Shown one piece after another: positions 55,680 to 64,000 of a DNA stretch of 64,000 nucleotides. Below the pieces are notes generated by a model. That model ran no database searches and had not been told where the DNA came from. It saw nothing but the letters and a program-made list of their open reading frames with translations. The position numbers were made by a program, and so were the translations under genes. The stretch spans positions 3,072,001 through 3,136,000 of the forward strand of contig JBBBDQ010001156.1 in the NCBI GenBank assembly GCA_037127315.1, read 5' to 3'. Numbering within the stretch: the stretch's first letter is position 1; every line of letters begins with the position of its first letter. This DNA is from Ascarosepion bandense. Lineage: Eukaryota > Mollusca > Cephalopoda > Sepiida > Sepiidae.

Positions 55680-56310
55680 AAATCTTATAGCAAGATTAAA
55701 TTCATAAAGGCTATCTAACATAGATATAGTTCATCGGAACAATTACCATGAAAGATTCTATAAAAAATATAAGAACATTGCATAAAGGCGGTGGAAAAGA
55801 GACTGAAGCCGAGCTCCCAGGTCAGAGACATTAATATTGCAGATAAGTTTTGGATTTTATCAAGAATATAGCAGAAACACCAGTTCATATGTGGCAGTAA
55901 TATTGAAAGCATGGACGGAGGCAAACAGATTCTGGAGAGAAAAACTGTATAGAACAGCACAATGAACCAACTTTTCTAGCAGAAGACTTAACAATTGCTT
56001 TCCACTTCATTTCAATCAGAGAACATTAACCCGAGAATGCACAACGAGTTATTTTTCCTGGTTATTAATCTCAGACACTCTGAAAGAAGGCAGAAAGATG
56101 ACTTTCGGATGATTAATAGAAAGAAGTTTTGTTTTGTAGGGCTTGAAATTAACAAGCTTCTTTACTCTAATTAACACAAGATTTTTGGCCACTTTTGAGA
56201 TCAGCTGCCAAATTGACATTATCGAAATTTCAATTACATCACGTTTATCTTTCAGTAAAATAAAAGGTATATTATAGTCATCTAATATCATTCCATAAAA
56301 ATAAAAGAAA
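55680..56310 (-). pseudogene. CR1-like LINE reverse transcriptase tail
   Basis: The minus strand reads WQLISKVAKNLVLIRVKKLV then NFKPYKTKLLSINHPKVIFL (about 56205-56085), the N-F-x-x-x-K-T-K-L-L-x-x-N-H segment after YADD. Then come LLPHMNWCFCYI-like words (about 55895-55860) and FHGNCSDELY (about 55745-55715). Several stops. Confidence 0.8.
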
Positions 56311-56313
56311 TAT

Positions 56314-56890
56314 ACAGTCGGTCAGTTAGGTTCCATACGTGACACACACTTTGGTCGATCATGTCTCGAATGAGACATGACTGACTGGGCAGAAGATTAT
56401 CCCGCAGTAGGTTGTCATTAAAACTATAAAACCCAATCTGTCCTGTATTTTGACTCATAGCTAGATGTACTATATTAAGTAGTAATTAATGAGGGATCAG
56501 TTTATTACTTTATAACATTAGAAAACCGATCCCCCACTTTATGCCCAGTAGAAGCCTTAATCATATTTTCAACTACTATACACAGTTAGTCAGTTAAGTA
56601 CCATATGTGATACACGCTTTGAGCGATCATGTCTCGAAAGACACATGACTGATTGGGCAGATTATCCCACAGTAGGTTGCCATTGCTTTCTGCGGTAGAC
56701 TGGTTGCCAGCCAAGGCTATAGAACCCAATCTGTCTTATTATTTAACCCATAATTGCTGGGGACAGACCGATTAATAACTTTCCCAAGGGTATTTGTGTG
56801 TAATTGAATGCAAGGAATTCAACTGGAATTCGAACTCAGCACCCCAATTTGTCGTTCCGAGTCGATATCCACTGCACCACAACGCACATG
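56314..56890 (-). mobile_element. Dimeric SINE family A, copy 4
   Basis: On the minus strand: full monomer with tRNA head (56890 to about 56583), linker (about 56582-56464) with AAGTGGGGGATCGG, then headless monomer (56463-56314). The second monomer lacks the CAGTCTACCGCAG section. Confidence 0.85.
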
Positions 56891-57126
56891 TTGCTATTGC
56901 ATAAAAATGAACTATTCTACCTGGAAATTAAGAAATAAGTTTTATATAAATATAATAGGTGTCCGATTAAAAAAAAACAGATTTGAAACTAGATAAAACT
57001 AAAGGTCAAAATCATCTGGCAACATTGAACTGAAATCTGCCTTGTGACTCACACAGAAATTCGCATTTGTTTAAGTTTTGGTCCAACACTCATCTTGAGA
57101 ATACCTTTTTCACACTTACGAAGAGC

Positions 57127-57130
<4 letters not shown>

Positions 57131-57172
<42 letters not shown>
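57131..57172 (+). repeat. (TC)n microsatellite
   Basis: About twenty-one TC units. Confidence 0.97.
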
Positions 57173-57175
<3 letters not shown>

Positions 57176-57555
57176 TGTTCGCACCTTCTTCAATTTCAAC
57201 CCATCTAAGAGCACCTGGGCCTAACATGATTACGTCATACGGTCGGTATTCGTATCTCGAAATCCCCCACAGTAATGCAAAGCGAAAAATAGCAGAAATT
57301 AATCCATTAATACTCTCCTTGTGGGCTGATTGCGTAACTCAATTGATCGTTTGTAACTAAAAAGCGTCTGGAACATGCTTAAGTTGCCGATTATTGACCG
57401 ACACAAATTTGGCGTTTGGCAAGGACGAATTCTTATTCATTGCTTCAAATTTGTTTCAATTGCAAATGTAAAATAGCTCTTGGGTAAGCAGGAATTTGCA
57501 ACTGTCCTTAAAAGGGTGGCCACCATTCAAGCCAATGTTACATGACGTACAAATT

Positions 57556-57623
<68 letters not shown>

Positions 57624-57717
57624 CGTGCGTGTGTGTGTGTGTGTGTGAGAGAGTGTGTCTGTGTTGGTCTGTGTGTATGTGTAATTCAAAATATTGTATG
57701 TTATTATATATACATAA

Positions 57718-57752
<35 letters not shown>
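57556..57752 (+). repeat. (TA)n-(TG)n-(TA)n compound microsatellite
   Basis: TA at 57556-57574, TG with GC and GA interruptions at 57574-57690, TA at 57722-57752. Valine/cysteine-rich frames here are artefacts. Confidence 0.97.
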
Positions 57753-57758
<6 letters not shown>

Positions 57759-57835
57759 ACTAGAAGTTAAGAAACAGGTTTTTAAAATCTTGTTGAAATG
57801 TCTATTCTACCAATGTAATATTTTGGATTTATATG

Positions 57836-57837
<2 letters not shown>

Positions 57838-57884
<47 letters not shown>
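57838..57884 (+). repeat. (TA)n microsatellite
   Basis: About twenty-three TA units. A shorter (TA)n is at 58188-58203. The bases between and after (57885-58754) hold only AT-rich sequence and a GAAA run at 58408-58431. Confidence 0.95.
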
Positions 57885-57888
<4 letters not shown>

Positions 57889-58753
57889 CTGAGTATTTAG
57901 ACAGATAATGTTTTTAAGGTAAATTTTATTAAACGCAAAAGACATTTTGTGTAAACTAATCTTACCGATAAACTTCTCCGAATTATGAATAATCTTTCTG
58001 AACCAAGTATGAAATTGCATCAGAAATTGTCTAAAGTTCATATGTACAAGAAATATGGTTGAAGCATTCGACTGACTTAAATTCTTATCAGGGTAGGTAG
58101 AGAATAATTGGTGAGTTTCGTAGAAGTAGGGCGTTTTATGACGCAGACAAAAAGTGTTTCCACCTAAGGGAAGTTTGACTTTCATTTTATATATATATAT
58201 ATATTTACTTATATTTATATTCATGTTCATAAAAATGTAAGAAAAATTAATTTTTTTTAAAAATTTCAATCAAAAATAAGAAAAAAGAAAATAAAAGATA
58301 AGAAAAATTAAAAGAAAAATTAAGAGGTAAAATTTCGAATTAAGAATTAAAAATGTAAGGTGCAAAAATAAATGGGTTATTCATAATTGTTTAATTTAAT
58401 ATTACGAAAGAAAGAAAGAAAGAAAGAAAGAATAGGCAAATGTAAAGATATATATTAGTTTGGTGTAAGAATTTAAGTACGTATTTTTTTTCTATGAGAG
58501 CATGTGGTCATTAATTTATTGAGGAATTTCGGATTCTTGACATAGTTTAAGATAACAAGTTTTACTAATATATATTATGTTTATCACCATTTCGATTGTA
58601 ATGTTTGGACTTAGCTACGATGTACAGTTAATCATTGGGTTCTTACCGTTTCTTTTTTCATTTCTAATAATGTATGGATAAAACAATACTTTTCATGTAT
58701 TTACTGTAGCTTACAGACAACAAGTGCTTGTACAGTCGTGCCATAGATGTAGG

Positions 58754-58754
<1 letters not shown>

Positions 58755-58807
<53 letters not shown>

Positions 58808-58813
58808 ATAATA

Positions 58814-58909
<96 letters not shown>
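58755..58909 (+). repeat. Long (TA)n array
   Basis: About 150 bp of TA with three single-base phase breaks and one GGATAA. It leads directly into the hammerhead motif. Flanking TAGATGTAGGAT on the left and ATCCTGCATCT on the right are near-complementary, so the whole array can fold back on itself. Confidence 0.97.
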
Positions 58910-58910
<1 letters not shown>

Positions 58911-58976
58911 TGCATCTGTCTAACCATACTGATGAGCTGTGATACAGCGAAACAGATCTGTCTGCGGATATATCAC
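58911..58976 (+). ncRNA. Hammerhead ribozyme candidate, intact core
   Basis: The conserved core is present in order: CTGATGA (58929-58935); stem II GCTGT-GAT-ACAGC (58936-58948), perfectly paired; GAA (58949-58951); short stem III ACA-GATC-TGT (58952-58961); cleavage triplet GTC ending at 58962. Stem I pairs TGCGG (58963-58967) with CCATA (58924-58928), including one G-U and one C-A mismatch; the related copy at 52.9 kb has CCGTA there, which would pair fully. A TA stretch on each side could extend stem I. This is the type I, short-stem-III form described from Penelope-like elements and small retrozymes. Self-cleavage is predicted, not shown. Confidence 0.8.
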
Positions 58977-59067
58977 AAAGACGTCGGAAGTTCAAATAAA
59001 TAAACTACAGTAAGTATCGCAATACCGGGATAAAAATAGTCGCATTTCCCTTAGGTATTTAAGAAAA

Positions 59068-59375
59068 TGTACGTTGTGGTGCAGTGGATATCGCTTCGGA
59101 ACGAGAAATCGGAAAGCCGAGTTCGAATTTCAGTTGAATTTGTTGCATTCACTTACAAGTATATTAACCCTGGAGAAGGTATTGTTCCGTGTCTTCTCCC
59201 TTTAATTATGTGTTAAATAGCATGAGAGATAGTGGTTTATACCCTTGGTTGGCAACCAGTCTACCACAGAAAGTAATGGATACCTGGTGTGGGAAAGAAA
59301 TCTGCCCAGTCAATCATGTCTCTTTCGTGACATGATCGCCCAAGCGTGTTTCACATTTGACACTTAGATTAAAAA
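59068..59375 (+). mobile_element. SINE family A variant
   Basis: Head TGTACGTTGTGGTGCAGTGG, then a diverged body (CCTGGAGAAGGTATTGTTCC, ACCTGGTGTGGGAAAGAAAT) and the CACTTAGATTAAAAA end instead of the ACTG tail. Its 3' portion is the start of the donor segment duplicated at 54839. Confidence 0.85.
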
Positions 59376-59863
59376 TTCATGTTTCGTTACATCTGTAGTG
59401 TAATGAGCTAAAAAGCGTTAATATTGCAAAATAAATGTTTATATTGAAACGTAAATACAAATCTCTTTCTTTGTCAATGCTCATTATATAGCGATAAATA
59501 CTTTGAAAGAGATCAAACATTGTACAGTGAAAACTTCGTCTGACTATATATAACAATGCTTTATGTATATGATTTATATATTTAGTTACTTATATAACGT
59601 ACACTAAGCGAAATACTTTTCGAATACTTTTTAATATACAGATAAATAGCTGTTTCTATTTTATTTATCCATTCATTAGGTTGTCCCCAAAGTTCGTAAA
59701 CACTTGCAAAAAATTGAAATTTTACTCACAAAAACAACAAAAATTATTGCTCAAAATAAAGAACATCATTTTCCAAGATATTCTGCTATCGATCTGCAAG
59801 CTTTCGGATCTGGTCAAAGTACCATTCAGCCGGCTTCGAATCAAAGAATTCTTGACATGCTTC
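59172..59863 (+). repeat. 692-bp duplicated segment, donor copy
   Basis: Here the segment is embedded in a continuous SINE on the left and a continuous mariner element on the right, which is why I call it the donor of 54839-55530. Confidence 0.9.
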
Positions 59864-60338
59864 CTGGATTTCATCAAACGAGTCGAATCGGCGGCCCTTC
59901 AGAAAGTGTTGCATTGAGCGGAAAAGGCCATAATCTGATGAAGCACAGTCAGGACTGTAGGCTGGATGTGGCAGAACCTCACCGCCGTCCAGCTCTTCGA
60001 ACTTGTCTTTCGTCTTCCTGGCGGTGTGTGGCTTGGCATTGTTCTGCGTTATCAAAGCGCACTTTCGGTTGATCAGAGCCGGGTACGTTTGCTTCAACTT
60101 TTCGTAGGCCCGCTCAAGTTGCTGACAGTAAGGTTCGGCACTGATGGCATAACCATTCGGAACCAACTCAAAATGCACGATTCCTTCAAAATTCCACCAA
60201 ACACACAACATGACTTTCTTGCCGAGTCGATTTTGTTTTGAAACCGACGTTGTCTCTTGCCCTTTCTGAATCCATCACTTGTCTCGATTGTGCTGGACCA
60301 GATAGACCCAGTGTTTGCGAACTTTTTGGACAACCTAA
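59676..60338 (-). mobile_element. Mariner deletion derivative with both termini
   Basis: Inverted ends TTAGGTTGTCCCCAAAGTTC (59676) and, on the minus strand, TTAGGTTGTCCAAAAAGTTC (from 60338). TA follows the right end; CA precedes the left, a probable mutated TA. At 663 bp it is about half the size of an autonomous mariner; the N-terminal half of the gene is gone. Confidence 0.9.
59760..60300 (-). pseudogene. Mariner transposase C-terminal half
   Basis: The minus strand reads KVMLCVWWNFEGIVHFELVP (about 60215-60155), RKCALITQNNAKPHTARKTK (the H-D-N catalytic D replaced by N: TQNNAKPH), LPHPAYSPDCASSDYGLFRS (third catalytic D in S-S-D-Y) and SMQHFLKGRRFDSFDEIQEA to the stop near 59786. It is open for 141 codons. 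An upstream frame (60333-60210) contains the preceding piece after a frameshift. Confidence 0.88.
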
Positions 60339-60457
60339 TATATCATTGTTTCATGCTTAGCGATTTTTTAAAATGGACAGTAGTTTATTAATAACGCTAC
60401 TGATATTTATCATTATGTTCACTTTTTCAAAAATTATGTACACATATCACAGACACA

Positions 60458-60459
60458 CA

Positions 60460-60502
<43 letters not shown>
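60458..60502 (+). repeat. (TA)n microsatellite
   Basis: About twenty TA units. The surrounding 60339-60880 is otherwise unassigned; a short direct repeat AGCTATATTAATTTAATTTT / GAGTTATATTAATTTAATTT lies at 60575-60616. Confidence 0.95.
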
Positions 60503-60505
<3 letters not shown>

Positions 60506-60904
60506 GGCATAAAATATGTTTGTCTTTAGTATTCTCTGCATTATTACAATGGTGTTCATTATAACTATGGTATTTGAGTTATATTAATTTAATTTTGAGC
60601 TATATTAATTTAATTTTTTTTAAACAATTTATCTAAAGAAGTTCAATACATAAAGAAGCTTGTGCAAAAATGTTTGTCTAATCGTACGGCGTAGACTTCA
60701 AAGCTGTGTGAATGGGGTGGACAAAAGTTTACATCCTGCATTGATAGAATTTAAGTGCATTTGTATTATTGCACACAATAAAATTTAATTGTCAATGCAA
60801 CAATTGTATTAGTAAATATAATTGTATATGTAATCTCAAAATAAATATTATCATTTACTATCCACCTACTTTGGGACTACCTGTATATATATATATATAT
60901 ATAT

Positions 60905-61040
60905 TATTTGGACTATTGTCCTCGTCTTTGTTGGCATTTGTACGACGTTTTTACCGTTGTACTTTTCGGCCTTCTTCAGGTGCTAGGAATTTCAAACCGA
61001 ATCCTTTATTACAATCACTGGGGTATATGATCTCCATTCC
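60905..61040 (-). repeat. Penelope-associated repeat, copy d
   Basis: Minus orientation: GGACTATTGTCCTCGTC, GGCATTTGTACGACG, CCTTCTTCAGGTGCTAGGAA and CAATCACTGGGGTATATGAT. Forms an inverted pair with copy e, separated by about 150-200 bp. Confidence 0.7.
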
Positions 61041-61179
61041 TTGCATAGAGCATTAAGGACAAGAAAAACGTAAGGACACATGACCCATGTGGACATAGAC
61101 GCTGGTTAGATCCTGTGATTTGACCCAGACTTGTACCCCAGGCTACAGCAGTGGGGTACAAGTAACTTACAGGGTTAGA

Positions 61180-61402
61180 TTCAGATAACTCCTGACTACC
61201 AGACGAGGCCCTATGCAAGGATTGGTCATAATATACTTCAATGATTGTAATAAAGAGTTCGGTTCGAAATTCCTAGCACCTGAAGAAGGCCGGAGTGTAC
61301 AACGACTGAAACGTCGTACAAATGGCAACAAAGATGAGGACAATAGTCCGAATAATGTAAATACTACATCATCTCAGAAATATATACAAATATGTACATA
61401 TA
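61180..61402 (+). repeat. Penelope-associated repeat, copy e
   Basis: Plus orientation: TTCGGTTCGAAATTCCTAGC, CACCTGAAGAAGGCCGGAG, TACAACGACTGAAACGTCGT (perfect 5-bp hairpin ACGAC/GTCGT) and AATGTAAATACTACATCATC. Confidence 0.7.
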
Positions 61403-61403
61403 T

Positions 61404-61406
61404 ATG

Positions 61407-61442
<36 letters not shown>

Positions 61443-61458
61443 GAGAGAGAGAGAGAGA
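61404..61458 (+). repeat. (TA)n then (GA)n microsatellite
   Basis: TATG/TA at 61404-61438 followed by GAGA at 61440-61458. Confidence 0.95.
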
Positions 61459-61482
61459 CTCCTATACAGATTTGAGGGATGA

Positions 61483-61897
61483 ATTTGAAGTATGTGAAGC
61501 CATTTACACATTTAAGAATTAAGATGAATGCAAAATCATCAAATGCAATGAATGCCACCAAAATCGGCGAGAAATATTTAAAGCAACTGCTTTCTCAGAT
61601 CAATGCTTAAAAATTGATAAGAGGCAATTAGGGCTTATAGGTCTAATTGAGAACTATTCTTCTTTGATCCTTGTGGGCTACAGAATCACAAATAAAGTTA
61701 AAAGAAACACACCACTTGAGGAATCTCAACAGCTGAAACTAATAAATTGGTTAGCACGTGTAACTGGAAAACAAAATGATTCCGCAATGAAGAGGTTGAC
61801 GTTCCATAGGAAATCCTCATCAGTCACAGAAAAAGCGATAACAGTTACTAAAGTTGAGAAATCTATTTTCCTAAAAAATCATTTTAATATTTTCTAA
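61483..61897 (+). pseudogene. Unrecognised open region, one early stop
   Basis: The plus strand reads EFEVCEAIYTFKN, a stop, then DECKIIKCNECHQNRREIFK, KIDKRQLGLIGLIENYSSLI and NWLARVTGKQNDSAMKRLTF to a stop at 61897: about 135 codons with one TAA. The C-x-x-C pair (KCNEC) and basic content are the only visible traits. It may be a retroelement or host exon relic; I do not recognise it. Confidence 0.3.
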
Positions 61898-61899
61898 AA

Positions 61900-62690
61900 T
61901 TTCAATCGACGATAGATTCTTAGACAATGAATTTCATGTGTTTCCTTATAAGAAAGTGGTTAACATTACTATTTATTTTACCATTTCTAAGAGCTGATAG
62001 GCATCTTTTCGCCTTTAGAATCGACTGACTTCAGCTTTGCATGGATTCGACAATCACTGGTTACTTTTTCCTTTCTTTTTCCTGCGGATTGCTTACACAT
62101 TTTGCCTCACCCTTTCAAAAAACTTTCTTTTTTTTCTTCTCACTTCCTTCTTCACTCATTTCGTTTTCATTTTTCGAGGGTTATCCTTTCCCTAATCTTT
62201 TTCAAACATGTTTAAACTGTCTCATCGGTAATGAAAATAACTGTCACTGTCCTCAAAATGGCTGCAAGTGAAGCGACAGCCGTCGATGGTGACGGCAGCC
62301 TTGACAATAACAGTGATGGCGCCAGGGTCTGAATTGCCACTAGCGATAGAATTCACTGTCAGGAAATTCCTATCTCAGACTTGTTCTTACATAGTTTCCT
62401 GCAAATAGAAGTAATTGTTGTCTTTGTCTCGGTGGGTTTCTTGTATTTGTGTATTATTGTATTTTTTTAAACTTTTCTTTCTGCGTTGTCTTTGCTATTT
62501 TTTTATTCTTCGTCTCGTCATTTCAGGTTTCGTCTAGTCAATCTATCTTAAGCAATTACCGGATTTTTCGATATCAATTTGAATAGACACAGCAAATAAA
62601 TGTTTGCAGGGAAATAACAGATAGATTAGGAGATATATTGTTAGATAAATGAATGGAGAAAAATACGATTGCCTTGCCAGAAACATTCAC
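61900..62690. other. No recognisable gene
   Basis: Unassigned. The 76-codon frame at 62041 starts with hydrophobic text (YFFLSFSCGLLTHF) but is pyrimidine-rich, so probably compositional. Confidence 0.4.
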
Positions 62691-62736
62691 AAAACTCCAA
62701 TCGTGATAGATATATAGATAGATAATGAACAGACAA

Positions 62737-62737
62737 T

Positions 62738-62789
<52 letters not shown>

Positions 62790-62801
62790 TTTTCATAAAT
62801 C

Positions 62802-62858
<57 letters not shown>

Positions 62859-62940
62859 TTTTCATAAATCAAAAAGATAGATAGATATTTTCATAAATCA
62901 GATAGATAGATAGATAGATAGATAGATATTTTCATAAATC

Positions 62941-62979
<39 letters not shown>
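62737..62979 (+). repeat. (GATA)n array with a recurring spacer
   Basis: Runs of GATA are broken four times by the same TATTTTCATAAATCA spacer (about 62787, 62857, 62886 and 62927), so spacer plus GATA block amplified together. Confidence 0.95.
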
Positions 62980-63107
62980 ACATTTTCAAATCCCTCCATA
63001 AGAAATGAATATAAATGAAAGAAATGACATTTAACAAATTTTGATTTTAAATACGACAATTTACTTACCGAGAAAGGAATATTAAAATATATTATAAGCA
63101 ACTATAC

Positions 63108-63111
<4 letters not shown>

Positions 63112-63160
<49 letters not shown>
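63112..63160 (+). repeat. (TA)n microsatellite
   Basis: About twenty-three TA units. Confidence 0.96.
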
Positions 63161-63161
<1 letters not shown>

Positions 63162-63429
63162 GAATCTTTTTAATATTTGTGCATCTGTCTACGATAATAT
63201 ATATTAATTTAATTTATATTGTCTCTTTGAACAATATTATTGCTTACTTTGAAAAAAACTGTCTCATGTTTGCAAACAGGTTTACTGAACAAACGAAGTA
63301 TATCGTAAAGGGGCGATGGAAGAATTGATTTTTAAATTACACAAAAATGACTGTACCAGTCACATCTTATTTTAACAGATATATTTACCTTAATTACACA
63401 AGAATATCTGGAAATACTGAGTAAAATTA

Positions 63430-63720
63430 TTCGATAAAGTCACCATTCGCTTCAATCAAGGGCTCAAATTCTACGGCAACTCTTCTGGACGGTCTCCTTG
63501 TTCATGAATGCTACCATAATTCTTGCCTTCAGTTCATCTTTGGTATTCAAGAAGTTTTTTTTTTTTTTTGGTCTCTCGCTCAACAGCGTCCTACACATAA
63601 TAATCAATGAGGTTGCAGTTAAGGGAAATAGGTGGCAAGATGTAAGGAGTGACGCGGTTGCAGAAGTTGTTTGACAGCGATGACTTAGTTGTGCTGCTTG
63701 TATGTGCTGCTGCTATTACC
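63430..63720 (-). pseudogene. Mariner-like transposase C-terminal relic
   Basis: Minus-strand relative of 50966-51470: the words CCATAATTCTTGCCTTCAGT, TCATCTTTGGTATTC and ATTCGCTTCAATCAAGGGCT align with that copy's D-E-L-K and E-A-N-x-x-F codons. It contains a T-run (63556-63570) and stops. Confidence 0.7.
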
Positions 63721-63744
63721 GGCGCAAAACGTATTTTGAAACAT

Positions 63745-63951
63745 TTACCCCAAAACACAATTGAAACTTTTCAATTTGTGTTTGTCTCTATAATTGAAAA
63801 TTTCTAATGTATCCTTACGGTTGCAAAACACATTTTGAAACATTTCAGGAGATGTCTTCTGCACTGCTAAGTGAATGTGTTCTTTAGCTATTGATTTTTT
63901 GGCGATAATTTTTGCCGCATCCTTTGTATCAAATGAAATTTTTGTTCGCAT
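63745..63951 (-). CDS. Unrecognised 68-codon open frame
   Basis: The minus strand reads MRTKISFDTKDAAKIIAKKS then IAKEHIHLAVQKTSPEMFQN, basic, with no known motif. It is close to the window edge, so it might continue beyond. I assign no function. Confidence 0.2.
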   Translation of the reverse strand: MRTKISFDTKDAAKIIAKKSIAKEHIHLAVQKTSPEMFQNVFCNRKDTLEIFNYRDKHKLKSFNCVLG

Positions 63952-64000
63952 ATCAAAGCATCAAACATCAATCTACCAGTGACTCGATTTTGGTTTAGTT

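Noticed and set aside
57542..57770. Cysteine/valine-rich frames
   Set aside because: Product of the (TG)n microsatellite.
59704..60241. Plus-strand frames of 78-122 codons over the mariner element
   Set aside because: Antisense to the recognisable mariner transposase codons on the minus strand.
61272..61320. Hammerhead-like core CTGAAGA...GAAAC in Penelope-associated copy e
   Set aside because: Stem II would have only about two pairs and stem I does not pair; mentioned as a resemblance only.

Overview
The window is repeat-dense, intron-rich-genome type DNA from an animal, and I find no recognisable host protein-coding gene in it. Several features point to a mollusc, most likely a cephalopod: at least sixteen loci of one tRNA-derived SINE, LINE 3' tails ending in the 'CATGCTAGCATGG...AAACGATGATGAT' style that I associate with octopus and squid sequence, many Tc1/mariner relics, CR1-like and RTE-like LINE ends, Penelope-like sequence, and abundant (TA)n, (GATA)n and (GAAA)n arrays. 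The species assignment is inference; the repeat content is read directly.

Layout. 0-6 kb: LINE ends, an unclassified dispersed repeat (called RL1 here), SINEs and a CR1-like reverse transcriptase fragment. 6.4-8.0 kb: a complete but dead Tc1 element with about 190-bp inverted repeats. 8-11 kb: mariner relic, dimeric SINE, RTE-like LINE end. 11.2-15.9 kb: strongly strand-asymmetric polypyrimidine then polypurine DNA interrupted by LINE ends, with a (GAAA)n higher-order array. 16-25 kb: alternating SINE copies (two families) and LINE ends. 25.8-31.7 kb: a gypsy-type integrase relic, two solo LTRs of another family with clear 4-bp target duplications, a LINE and a mariner relic. 32-37.4 kb: mariner, RL1 copies, SINEs, Penelope-like sequence. 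38-44.3 kb: a Tc1 relic, a 29-bp minisatellite, and a nearly full-length P-element/THAP9-like transposase pseudogene on the minus strand, with Penelope-like inverted repeats on either side. 45-51.5 kb: SINEs, LINE ends, mariner. 52.8-60.4 kb: hammerhead-ribozyme-bearing repeats, a 22-unit repeat ORF, a 5S rRNA-derived fragment, a 692-bp recent duplication, a dimeric SINE, (TA)n arrays and an internally deleted mariner with both termini. 60.4-64 kb: a Penelope-like inverted pair, (GATA)n array and a last mariner relic.

There is no operon-like or pathway organisation. The informative content is the structure of the mobile elements: a hammerhead ribozyme with an intact core (58.9 kb), a dimeric SINE with a shared hairpin linker, a THAP zinc finger split by a textbook intron, two recent templated insertions whose source is still present in the window, and an intact-frame repeat ORF with a possible signal peptide. 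Nearly all small open frames in the window are chance or repeat-derived.
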